From: Nephrocerus scutellatus
Taxonomy: Eukaryota > Arthropoda > Insecta > Diptera > Pipunculidae
Direction of reading: 5' to 3'
Assembly (NCBI GenBank): GCA_947095585.1
Contig: OX352763.1
Coordinates: 62,033,016-62,097,015, forward strand
Length of the DNA: 64,000 nucleotides
Shown here: positions 32,279 to 40,275 of the stretch, piece by piece
Layout: the number at the start of each line of letters is the position of its first letter
Numbering within the stretch: position 1 is the first letter of the stretch
The notes under the pieces: generated by a model
What the model saw: only the letters and a program-made list of their open reading frames with translations
Databases searched by the model: none
Told to the model about the DNA's origin: nothing
Made by a program: the position numbers and the translations under genes

Positions 32279-32533
32279 TTAGTTGTCTGAAGAGGGCGGC
32301 TGCCCCTCTCCAGTCTCAAGCTCAAGGTGCTGGATCTCCTCCAGCAACTCGTCCTCCTCTAGCTGTCGGATCGCCTCCAGCTCGTCTAGTACAATGTTCG
32401 GTTGGGGAAGGGCAGCGAGGTCTTCCATAATGGGTACCTCTTCTGCTCCCGCTTCTCCTTCCGTGTCCATTGTACTTGCCCCCTTGGGTTCATCTACTAC
32501 TACGGCGGGAGGGTCTATCAGCCCCTTCTCCAC
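32279..32533 (-). CDS. LINE F ORF1 tail (acidic, 84 residues, -1/+1 frame to ORF1)
   Basis: Glu-rich (LDELEAIRQLEEDELLEEI, LELETGEGQPPSSDN). It overlaps the end of ORF1 by 16 bases in another frame. Reading the tail frame upstream, it stays open as GWSEKEGSEEVQVEKG from about 32575, just after ORF1's KISVGG. A one-base indel near 32560-32575 would make it the natural C-terminus of ORF1; a programmed frameshift is the alternative. Its TAA (32281-32279) is followed by AGC and the ORF2 ATG in the same frame. Confidence 0.6.
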   Translation of the reverse strand: MEKGLIDPPAVVVDEPKGASTMDTEGEAGAEEVPIMEDLAALPQPNIVLDELEAIRQLEEDELLEEIQHLELETGEGQPPSSDN

Positions 32534-33636
32534 CTGTACCTCTTCGCTTCCTTCTTTTTCAGACCACCCACCGATATCTTGCCATACCGGTATCTAATGG
32601 AGTGGCCTGCCCCTTTTATTATGTCTCGGCTTCGAGAGTCTATGGATATAGTGGCAAATACCCCACCCCTTTCCTCTCGACAGCCGATAACCTTCCACAT
32701 ATTTACATGGAGACCCTCATTTTGTGCTCCAATCAGGGAGATGGAGCGCTCCATCCCCTGCCGGTTGCTGCGTGGCAGATACACCGACATGATAGTCGGC
32801 TTGGGAATATCGTCCCCGTCCCTGGCCACGAGCTTCGGTCCCTTCCACGTCGAAAGGGTTGGAGCATGTGCCTTCAGCCAAGCCGCCGAGCGTCCATCGC
32901 AACAATCGACAAGAATCATCCCTGGCCTGAAGTGGACGCCGTCGAAGCCAATTTTGACTTCCCAGCCCAGCGCCACCTCATCCAGGATGGATTCCTCCAA
33001 GGCTGCTAACTGCTCATGGGTCAGTGTCTCCTCCGGATCATGCTCCGCGAGGATAGCGACCCTGACTTGTTTCGTAGCCTCCGCATAGCTAGGCTGAGAG
33101 CCCCCGCTACCCCCGAAGGTGGCACTGGTCGACTGCCCGGTGCCTTCCTTCAGTCTCTTATCCTCCCTAGTTGGTGGAGTGAGGACCGATGGCCCCCTCT
33201 TCGTCCCCTGGGGAGTGATGACGGGAGGTCCATGCCCTGCAGCCGCCAACTTCCTATCATCAACCTCCTTCCTCGCTTGTGCGGGTTCTATGCCCTGCTC
33301 AAGGAGTCGGAGATAGTGCCTCGTCCCCGCCCCACTGAGACCCTTTCTCAGGGGATCGTCCACACCTCCCGGCTGCCCCTTTGGCGGGTCAGGAGGTCCC
33401 CTCCTTTTAGAGCCTTTCGGCTTAGGTTTGGGGACTGCTCCTAGCGACACCTTGGGGACAGTGGTCGGCTGACGATTGGGGAGAGACCCCGAACCATTCG
33501 CTGAGGGTGTGCTCAACTGCGGCATTATCACTTGCTGCCTACTGGTGGAGGCTTCACCCTCGGCCTGGCGGGATAGCCCCAGCCGCGCCTTGGGGTTCCC
33601 TCCCCCCCCACCACCTTTCGTCAGTCTTGGGGTCAT
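32518..33636 (-). CDS. LINE F ORF1 (DUF4780-like nucleic-acid-binding protein)
   Basis: 372 residues. The first half is Gly/Pro/Lys-rich and presumably disordered and RNA-binding (TKGGGGGGNPKARLGL, PKPKPKGSKRRGPPDPPKG). The second half, about 190-345, is the conserved ORF1 domain of LOA elements (VRVAILAEHDPEETLTHEQL, WLKAHAPTLSTWKGPKLVA, MSVYLPRSNRQGMERSISL, NMWKVIGCREERGGVFATI). No zinc knuckle is visible. It presumably coats the element RNA. Upstream in the same frame, one TAG at 33687-33685 separates it from a further open stretch to 34038, so the protein may originally have begun earlier (for example at MPASAAADQAERMLRDEPC). Confidence 0.8.
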   Translation of the reverse strand: MTPRLTKGGGGGGNPKARLGLSRQAEGEASTSRQQVIMPQLSTPSANGSGSLPNRQPTTVPKVSLGAVPKPKPKGSKRRGPPDPPKGQPGGVDDPLRKGLSGAGTRHYLRLLEQGIEPAQARKEVDDRKLAAAGHGPPVITPQGTKRGPSVLTPPTREDKRLKEGTGQSTSATFGGSGGSQPSYAEATKQVRVAILAEHDPEETLTHEQLAALEESILDEVALGWEVKIGFDGVHFRPGMILVDCCDGRSAAWLKAHAPTLSTWKGPKLVARDGDDIPKPTIMSVYLPRSNRQGMERSISLIGAQNEGLHVNMWKVIGCREERGGVFATISIDSRSRDIIKGAGHSIRYRYGKISVGGLKKKEAKRYRWRRG

Positions 33637-34234
33637 CCCTCCTCGACCAACGTCCGGTTTCCTACGCGGGTCAAGGTGAGGCTTCTACTCCGCTCGAACC
33701 ACCGCTCTGCTGGTGCTGGGATTCGGTTCGGGTTCACGGGTCGAATGCCCCAGTATCCCCCTTGCCGTAACCGCACCTCTGCCCCTAGCTGGTCTGGAGG
33801 TCATGCCCCCCCGGCCGAGCCTGGGTCTCTCACAGGGTTCATCGCGAAGCATCCGCTCAGCTTGATCCGCTGCTGCCGACGCGGGCATGCCCTGCGTCAA
33901 TTTATAAAAATTAAATTTATTATTTTTTCTATCCATATGATTCCCACGAGTAATGAGGAAAGTAGTACCTCCAGCACAGAGCCTCTTGTACTGGAGGGCC
34001 CGATACGCATGGAGGGCGGCAGGTATCCACGGGCTCACGTTTGCGATAGCCGGTTACCCCTGGCTACCAACCAGTCCACTGGGCACGGGTCGCATCACAC
34101 CACTGGATTAGGGGGCGGTAGTTCTTGGTTCGTTACTCATCAAACCTGCTAGCGAGGGAAATCCCCAGCTTGTAGGATGAATCTTTGCAACTTAAGCCCT
34201 CACGCCAACGTCAAGGCCCCTACCATAGTGAGGG
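33637..34234 (-). other. LINE F 5' leader with in-frame N-terminal extension
   Basis: Minus-strand reading 34038-33685 is open (RPARGRGAVTARGILGHST, PNPSTSRAVVRAE) and in frame with ORF1 apart from one TAG. The composition (Gly, Arg, Pro) matches the start of ORF1. The remaining 34234-34039 is a non-coding leader; LINE promoters of this type are internal, but no specific element could be pointed to. Confidence 0.55.
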
Positions 34235-34247
34235 ACGAAGGAACTGA

Positions 34248-34355
34248 ACAACCACATAATGTGGTAAAACGTCAGGGACGCACAATAGACCTAAAGGTCG
34301 CAGTGCTCAGGTGTGCGGTTCGGCCGCACCTAACATAATAATAAATAATAATAAA
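34248..34355 (+). mobile_element. LINE E 3' end, displaced by LINE F
   Basis: Continues the LINE E frame with NNHIMW and a TAA, then a short UTR and the tail cataataataaataataataaa. It ends at the second TTTACGATCA. Confidence 0.85.
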
Positions 34356-34501
34356 TTTACGATCACAGGTGCTTGCATCATGTGTAGGCAGTGGAACATT
34401 CCCAAAGTGCAACACATTTTCCGAAATTGCTGCGTTGCAAATAATCAGGTATGAATTGTATCAAATGTTTTGCTGACTGCGTGCCTGGAGGAGTTTAAAC
34501 A
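34356..34501 (-). repeat. BEL 1 right (5') LTR, second part
   Basis: Matches 16700-16774 of the left LTR (cctggaggagttt, taaaaca end), fixing the outer LTR edge at 34501. Confidence 0.78.
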
Positions 34502-34544
34502 ATAACGGTACATTTGAGACCTTTTTGCCAAAAGAATGAGCATG

Positions 34545-35262
34545 CATATTAATTGGTTCATAAGATTAGAAGCACATTACAAATGAATGAAAAAACTTCT
34601 GCCGTTTGTTTTTTTATGAAAATACATTTTTTTGTTTTAAATTCATATTTCAGATATAATTATTAATAATGCGAAGACCACCTTTCTTCATGATAACATC
34701 AAAAGTTCGATCTTTAATGGATTATGAATGAATGAATCCAAGTAATCGAGTGAAATCTCATTCCAGGCAAGTTTAACGGGATCTATCCGCGCATCCTTAT
34801 CGTCGTATTATTTTCCACTTTCGTACACTTTTCGTGTGAGCCAGCCCCAGACATTATTTATTATTTATTGATTATTTTAAGGTCTTGGTGGCCATGGTTC
34901 AAAGATCAACATTTTCACTGGCAACAAACGATTTAACAGTGCGAGAGGTTTTTATAGGAGCGTTGTCGTGTTAAAAAATCCATGAAAGGGGTCCAAAAAG
35001 ATCGTGGATTTCCGGAAAGCTGATTTCAACACCGCTTTGTAGCTATTTCCTGTTATTTTTGAGCTTTGTACCACTAAGTCGATAGTGCCATAATAAGATA
35101 TTGCAGCCCAAACCATTACGCCTCATTCTCTGCTATGTTGGCGGTTTAAAAAGAACTGGTATTTTCTTAGATCGTGGAAGTAAAAATTATAGCAATCCGG
35201 TCCATCTAAAGTGAACTATTTTTTCATCAGTGTTGATAAATCAAAAAATTCAGCAGTCAGCA
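34545..35262 (-). pseudogene. Tc1/mariner-type transposase remnant
   Basis: Minus-strand reading from 35255 gives, with stops, EKIVHFRWTGLL, LFKPPT-QRMRRNGLG, SGVEISFPEIHDLFGPL, then WIF-HDNAPIKTSRTVKSFV (catalytic D of the D-N-A-P motif) and SENVDL-TMATKTLK. At the end comes CLGLAHTKSVRKWK. The order is that of Tc1-like transposases, and the N-terminal DNA-binding part is absent. A terminal-repeat-like phrase ttggttcataagattagaagcac is at 34545. The right side is cut by BEL 2. Confidence 0.65.
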
Positions 35263-35265
35263 ACT

Positions 35266-35702
35266 GTATGCCCACCGTCACCAAACATGAATGATGCACA
35301 CGTTATTTCGTAGTAACATAATCTTGTTATTTTATTTAGGTTAATTGTGCAATCTTGCACGTACACGATTCTCACAATTAATACTGGGAATTTCATAGCA
35401 ACATAATATTGTCATTTTATTTATGCTAAATGTGCAATCTTGCACTTACACAATTCACACAGTTATTGCTGAAAATATGCAATGTAGCAGATTCCCACAG
35501 TTTGATGTGATCGCGTAATTAGTATATAAGCATTATTATAAGAACACCAAAATTGTATAAATACCCCGAATTTTGTATAATAAAATATAGTTCAAAACCA
35601 GCTATCAACGGCTACTTTATTTACCTTGACAAGCCTTGATAAGCCCCGACCCACGGCAAGCGGAGGTTATTTAGTAGTATATTCAGTCATCCAAACTGAA
35701 CA
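35266..35702 (+). repeat. BEL 2 5' LTR (left edge approximate)
   Basis: Contains two diverged direct repeats about 87 bp apart ('taacataat.ttgt.attttattta ... tgtgcaatcttgcac', from 35315 and 35401), a TATA-like box TATAAATA at 35556-35563 and a poly(A) signal AATAAA at 35579-35584. It ends with ...ctgaaCA at 35702. The start near TGTATGCCC (about 35266) is a guess. Confidence 0.6.
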
Positions 35703-35770
35703 TTGGTCCTTCAAGCCTTATCGCCGGAAAGGTCTATGTACTATGTAACAGCTATAGAATTGCAAACGAA

Positions 35771-36420
35771 ATGAATACGTCTATGGAAATCTTATACGGT
35801 ATAAAAAACTTGGAATTTGATGTAAGCTTCTGGGATCCATTAGTGATTCAGTTATTATGTCCCAATCTAGACCCGGAATCAAGAAAATTATATCAGCAAT
35901 CAAGAGGAACTTCAACAGAAATTCCAAGGTTAAGTGAATTTTTTGAATTCATCGAGGATAGATTCCGAGGATTGGAAAGCTGTCGCGAAATTCATCGTGA
36001 ACACCTTTCACAAATACTAAAAGTAACACCACCTAAAAACCATTTTTTCTACATTTACACAGTCAAAGTGCATTGTTTGCGGCGAGTCTCATCAATTGTA
36101 CAACTCCAAAAGGTTTTTGAGTATGTAGCCGAAAAACCGAATACAACAGTCGAAGCTGTGTTTCAACTGCTTGCGAGAAGGCGTCAAGGAGTGTCTGAGG
36201 AAGAAGGGTTGCAAAATATACGCACAACAGCATAATTCCTTACTTCATTTCCCTAGAGGCAAGACGACTACCATTTCAGTGGCAGGAAGAACACCAAGTG
36301 AAGAACGGCCAGCAATATCTCGAATCGCTACCGCATGTCACAACAACAGGATGCTACTACTAGCCACAGCCATGGTAAACATATGCGTGGGAGGACATGT
36401 TAAACTCGTGGAGCTCTAAT
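35771..36420 (+). pseudogene. BEL 2 gag
   Basis: ORF 35771-36235 has the BEL Gag arrangement ILYGIKNLEFDVSFWDPLV, then EIPRLSEFFEFIEDRFRGL, and at 36070 the residues of a degenerate knuckle region (KVHCLRRVSSIVQLQKVF corresponds to the C-x2-C-G-x-S-H part with shifts). Frames change near 36150 and 36240. The 5' capsid half appears missing, as the ORF begins well inside Gag. Confidence 0.65.
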
Positions 36421-36837
36421 TGATCAAGGGTCCCAATCATGCTTTGTAACAGAAATCAGGGTACCACTGGTCAAATATCAGTCAAACATCAATGGAATCA
36501 ACAGTCGTACTACTCAAATCGTCGCAAAATGCCACTTTACCATTAGTTCCATTCATGACGAAAGAGTTAACTTTAACATAAAGTGATGCCAGTTATAACA
36601 TCGAGGTTGCCTGGACAAAACTTTACACTCAACCAGTGGCCACACATCCAAGGTTTGAAGTTGGCAGATCCCTGGTACGAACAACCAAAGGAGATTGAGA
36701 TATTGATTGGATCAGACATTTTACCGCAATTCCTGACCCATGGATTAATCAAAGGTACAGCGAATACTCTAATGGCACAAAACACAAGATTTGGCTGGAT
36801 ACTATCGGGACGAGCCATTACCACAATAACTCCATAA
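36418..36837 (+). pseudogene. BEL 2 protease
   Basis: LIDQGSQSCFVTEIRVPL at 36418 contains the active-site aspartate in a D-Q-G setting (D-S-G is usual). After frame changes, ORF 36583-36837 gives MPVITSRLPGQNF and GLKLADPWYEQPKEIEILIG with the conserved SDILPQFLTHGLIKG, then NTRFGWILSGRA, the protease-RT junction typical of BEL elements. Confidence 0.65.
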
Positions 36838-37005
36838 AAGCAGATGCAGGTTAACATACTAACGTCGTGTATCAGTGTGTGCAGTGAAGGTTGGGAACTA
36901 GAAGAAGTTCCAAATGCAAAGGTCAATTCTGCAGAAGATAAAATGTGCGAAACTCACTACCAAAGGACTCACAAAAGAGATGAAACAGGATGATACATCG
37001 GCAAA

Positions 37006-37676
37006 TTGCCACTATTGAAGGGATTTTTAATGTTGGAAAAAAGATTTGCAAAAAATAAGAGTCTTTTTCACGAGTATTCCAAGTTCATTGAGGAATACAT
37101 TTCTCTGGGGCACATGGAGGAAGTATCGGAGGGTAACACTGGAAATGCACAAACTAAAACATATTATATTCCACATCATGCTGTAATAAAGGATGACAGT
37201 ACGTTTACAAAACTAAGAGTGTTATTCGACACATCGGCAAAAACTACGTCAGGGGAATCACTGAATAGCATTATGATACAACGGTTCAACAAAATTTTTT
37301 CTTCCTACTACTTCAATGGAGGTCATACCCAATCGTGTTCACTGCTGACGTGGAAAAAATGTATCGGCAGATTCTTGGTGATCGAGAGGATCAAATCCTA
37401 CAACGTATCTTATGGAGAAAAAACTGCAGTGGTCCAATTAGGGAATATGCTCTAAGAACCGTCACATATGGTACATCATCCGCACCATATTTAGCAATTA
37501 AAACTCTATATCAACTAGCTGAAGACGAAAGGAAAATGTATCCACGATCGAGCAAAACAATACTTGAAGGTTTTGTAGAATTGGTAAAGTTACTTTGCAA
37601 AGGTGGATTCAATTTGCGCAAATGGACATCAAATAGTTCAAAGTTCATAAAAGCATTACCGAGAGAAGTTATTTAA
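37006..37676 (+). pseudogene. BEL 2 reverse transcriptase, active-site box deleted
   Basis: Two overlapping frames. 37006-37455: FIEEYISLGHMEEV, YYIPHHAVIKDDSTFTKLR and VLFDTSAKTTSGESLN. 37335-37676: MFTADVEKMYRQI (first catalytic D), YALRTVTYGTSSAPYLAIK, then SSKTIL joined directly to EGFVELVKLLCKGGFNLRK. The segment that normally carries YVDD lies between these and is missing, so the enzyme cannot work. Confidence 0.72.
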
Positions 37677-37849
37677 ATGCAGCCAGAACATGACTTTAAT
37701 AGTGATACAACATTCAAAATTTTGGGAATAAAATTGTGCTCTTGAACAGATGACTTTCATTTTAGAGTCTATGCTTCATCATTCAGCACAAAAACTACCA
37801 AACGAGCAATCCTGAGTGACGCTGGCCAATAACTATTAAGGCAAAACTT

Positions 37850-38251
37850 CTTATACAACGGCTTTGGCTCTTGGGTATCGGATGGGACGAAAATGTCCCA
37901 CCAAAAATCCAAAATGAATGGGACGAGTTCGAGACAAGATTAACAACGCTTGAAGGAGTAAGAATTCCACAACATTTTAAGGGTCATTGGAGGTTCGTAC
38001 CTGGAATGGAAAATCCCGCTGACATTCCGTCTAGAGGATCTTTTGGAGATACTCTAGCTGAAAATTCGATGAGGTGGCATGGTCCAGAATGGTTGAAAAA
38101 ATACGAACAACACTGGCCCGCTGACAAAACTATGAGGGAAGTGCAAGATATACCTGAGTTACGAAAATCTCACGTTTGCATGATGCAAACCAACAATCAA
38201 TTGGACAAGGACGACATAATTCTCGCTTTTTCATCACTTTCAAAACTTTAA
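37850..38251 (+). pseudogene. BEL 2 region after RT, RNase H deleted
   Basis: LLGIGWDENVPPKIQNEW and FETRLTTLEGVRIPQHFKG belong to the segment before RNase H. They are fused directly to HWRFVPGMENPADIPSRG and WHGPEWLKKYEQHWP, which lie after RNase H. About 130 residues of RNase H have therefore been removed. Confidence 0.65.
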
Positions 38252-38608
38252 CGTGTAAGCGCATACTGTATACGATTTAAATCCAATTGTCAAAGGAGAA
38301 AACGGAACGAACCACTAATAACTGGAATTTTGACGGTGAAAGAGTACCAGGAAGCAGAAATAAGGAGCTCACAGCGAGGTTTTGCCGAGGATATGCAGAA
38401 TCTAAGTGTAAACAAAACTCTGAAATAAAGCAACAAGATATCATCACTGAACCCAGTTATCGAAGCCAATGGAATATTGAGAGTAAGAGGTCGATTGAAA
38501 CATTCCAACCTGTCAATTGATCAGAAACATCCTATGATTTTATCATCATCGCATCCCTTGACAAAACTCATCATTAATAAAACCCACACCGACACACTTC
38601 ACGGTTGA

Positions 38609-39140
38609 GTGAAACTAACTCTCAATCACATTCGAATAAAATTTTGGATCATCCGAGGAACCAATACTGTCAAGGCAGTTATAAATCAATGCGTGAAGTG
38701 CTTTCGACTTAGGGCGAAGGAATTCAATCAACTCATGGGTCAACCTCCGGAGGCACGAGTAAGGTTTTCGCGGCCCTTTACACATTGTGGGGTAGATAAC
38801 GCGTCGCCAATCAACATACGATGCTCACCAATCCGAGGTGCTAAGTCGCATAAGGCTTACATAGCGCTGTTTGTCTGCATGTCAACAAAAGCTGTGCACA
38901 TTGAGTTGACCTCCGATTTAACAACGGATGGATTAATGGCAACATTACGAAGAATGATCAGTAGGAGAGGAATCATACATCATCTATATAGCGACAACGG
39001 AACAAATTTTGTTGGCGCAAAAAATATGATTGATGAATTAAAAACAACCAAAGACAGGATCCAATGGGATTTCATCCCACCTGGAGCCCCACACTTTGGT
39101 GGACTTTGGAAAGCTGGGTTTAATTAAATCAAGTACCATT
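38609..39140 (+). pseudogene. BEL 2 integrase
   Basis: ORF 38609-39127: FWIIRGTNTVKAVINQCVKC with the zinc-binding cysteines, THCGVDNASPINI (first catalytic D), AYIALFVCMSTKAVHIELT, HLYSDNGTNFVGAKN (second D), FIPPGAPHFGGLWKAGFN. The third catalytic residue, normally E in GGLWEA, is K here. A TAA follows at 39125. A degraded C-terminal part continues to about 39350 (TPSKWPLGKISVVW near 39290). Confidence 0.75.
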
Positions 39141-39499
39141 TAAATCGCATCATAGGAGAACAAAGGTTAACATAAAAAACAGGAGATCAACACAACAACC
39201 GATGCAACCGATGGTACGAGGATTACATAACCAAACTTCAACAACGATATTTTTCAGTTAGTAATACTGAAAAATGAGCTACTAACACCATCGAAATGGC
39301 CTCTTGGCAAAATATCAGTAGTATGGATGATTTTGTCAGAGTTGTCACTTAAGACAGAAAAGGGTTAACTTTAATTACATTGGACACAAGAACGACGGAG
39401 ATCAACCTTGGAACCATTCGGAACCGCCAACTTATCGATGGAGGCAAAACCGTTACCAACAAGCAGGCCCAGAAGGAATCTGAGAGACAAAAAACAACA

Positions 39500-39725
39500 A
39501 AAATCAATCAATGTGTCATCAAATTTTTCTGTCGTCAATAGATTCTAGCGGTGTTTGCGTTTGTAATGTCTGGATCGACAACATATACAATAACTCACCC
39601 AAAAACTGGATTGTTTATAGAACAAATTGGAACAGCCAAAATTCAACGAGGAGTACTAAGAACGAGCATTCGATTTCAAATCACAGATCTCTTACGTTTA
39701 TATCAGTAACGGTTTCAAGAATTTA
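39500..39725 (+). pseudogene. BEL 2 env-like scrap (tentative)
   Basis: One frame reads TYTITHPKTGLFIEQIGTA and IQRGVLRTSIRFQITDLL. A 'GLFIE.IG' stretch shortly after a hydrophobic, Ser/Thr-bearing segment, placed after integrase, resembles the N-terminal part of envelope-like proteins of some insect LTR elements. The rest is missing. No function is implied. Confidence 0.35.
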
Positions 39726-39814
39726 AAAAAATGTTTATTATTTGATCTTATAAATTTAATTTTCTTTCAAAAATGATCAAAAGTGACCTGGTAGCTAGAA
39801 GCGTTCAACAGTTA

Positions 39815-39978
39815 CAGGGTGTGAAGTAATGTAAGGTCAAAAGTACGTCTTTTCGCATTTAAACGCTACGTACACCGCAGGGGTTGAAAATAGACCCCCC
39901 CTTCCCATACGATTTTTTTCGCGGAATTAACCAAGGAATCACTCCCTTAATATTTGCCACCTTAACGGATACACCCTG
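39815..39978. mobile_element. 164-bp MITE with CAGGGTGT ends
   Basis: CAGGGTGT at 39815-39822 and ACACCCTG at 39971-39978 are inverted repeats, each flanked by TA (39813-39814, 39979-39980). Non-coding. The CAGGGTG.. ends with TA duplication fit a Tc1/mariner-type non-autonomous element. Confidence 0.65.
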
Positions 39979-39989
39979 TATATTTATTT

Positions 39990-40150
39990 ATATTATACTA
40001 GCTAAAATACCCAGCGTTGCCTGGCTGAACCACAGCTCTTAGTGAAAATTAGTTGGATAGCTTGCCAAAACTAGAATTGATTACTTTGTTTATCGGCACC
40101 GCTATTTATATTCAATCCGATAGTAAAACAGCAGTACTAAAGAATAGAAT
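39990..40150 (+). repeat. Degenerate 'tactagctaaaatacccagcgttgc' repeat
   Basis: Resembles the start of the element at 12395 and the phrase acccagcgttacccg near 12950. Only a 5' portion is present before the SINE. Confidence 0.4.
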
Positions 40151-40156
40151 ACATTG

Positions 40157-40262
40157 GTGGGCGCCGTGGCTCAGTGGAAAAGAGCATGGCTTCTGAGCAG
40201 GAGGTTCGTGGTTTGAATCCACGTTCGGATCCGACATTAAAATTGTAGTCCCCTCCATTTGT
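40157..40262 (+). mobile_element. tRNA-derived SINE
   Basis: Begins gggcgccgtggctcagtgg. Pol III A box TGGCTCAGTGG (40167-40177) and B box GGTTTGAATCC (40210-40220) are 33 bases apart. The D arm (GCTC/GAGC) and a complete T arm CGTGG-TTTGAAT-CCACG (40207-40223) fold, but the acceptor and anticodon stems do not pair, so it is tRNA-like rather than a working tRNA. A fragment of the same family lies at 19805. Confidence 0.6.
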
Positions 40263-40275
40263 GTGCAATAATATA

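Larger units (their letters stand above)
28527..34234 (-). mobile_element. LINE F, full-length LOA-type retrotransposon
   Basis: 5.7 kb on the minus strand, bounded by a 13-base direct repeat ACGAAGGAACTGA (28514-28526 and 34235-34247). Its 3' end is a (CAT)n tail (28527-28556 in plus-strand reading as GATGATG...). Joining the flanks restores the LINE E frame (AFTKELNNHIMW, then stop). It contains a 5' leader, ORF1, an ORF1 tail and an unbroken ORF2 with endonuclease, RT and RNase H. It is the youngest and most complete element of the nest. A C13 run lies in its 3' untranslated region. Confidence 0.92.
13906..34501 (-). mobile_element. BEL/Pao LTR retrotransposon 1, host of a nest of younger elements
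   Basis: Composite extent of one minus-strand BEL/Pao element. On the plus strand it reads: left (3') LTR, env-like remnant, integrase, protease, gag, right (5') LTR, with other elements interleaved. Its own sequence totals roughly 5 kb. The inner end of the right LTR is TG at 26032, directly followed on the minus strand by TTGGTGACCTCGAC, the typical BEL post-LTR segment, and then gag. The inner end of the left LTR is TAAAACA at 16774, matching TTAAACA at 34501. The RT and RNase H coding region is absent. I could not find the outer target duplication because the left LTR edge is damaged. Confidence 0.8.
35266..39725 (+). mobile_element. BEL/Pao LTR retrotransposon 2, internally deleted
   Basis: Plus-strand BEL/Pao relic: a probable 5' LTR ending CA at 35702, then TTGGTCCTTCAAGCC, the usual BEL start of the internal region. 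Gag, protease, RT, RNase H flank, integrase and an env-like scrap follow. No 3' LTR was recognised downstream, so the copy is incomplete. It differs in sequence from BEL 1. Confidence 0.75.

Noticed and set aside
28785..34152. Numerous plus-strand ORFs of 60-228 codons
   Set aside because: They are antisense shadows of LINE F ORF1/ORF2, with Ser/Leu/Pro-rich composition and no motifs.
13768..34575. The Tc1-like phrases at 13768 and 34545 as two ends of one Tc1 split by BEL 1
   Set aside because: Both phrases read in the same direction on the plus strand, whereas the ends of one Tc1 element should be inverted.
40155..40240. A functional tRNA gene
   Set aside because: Boxes and T arm are present, but the acceptor and anticodon stems do not pair and no terminator T-run follows; a SINE fits better.
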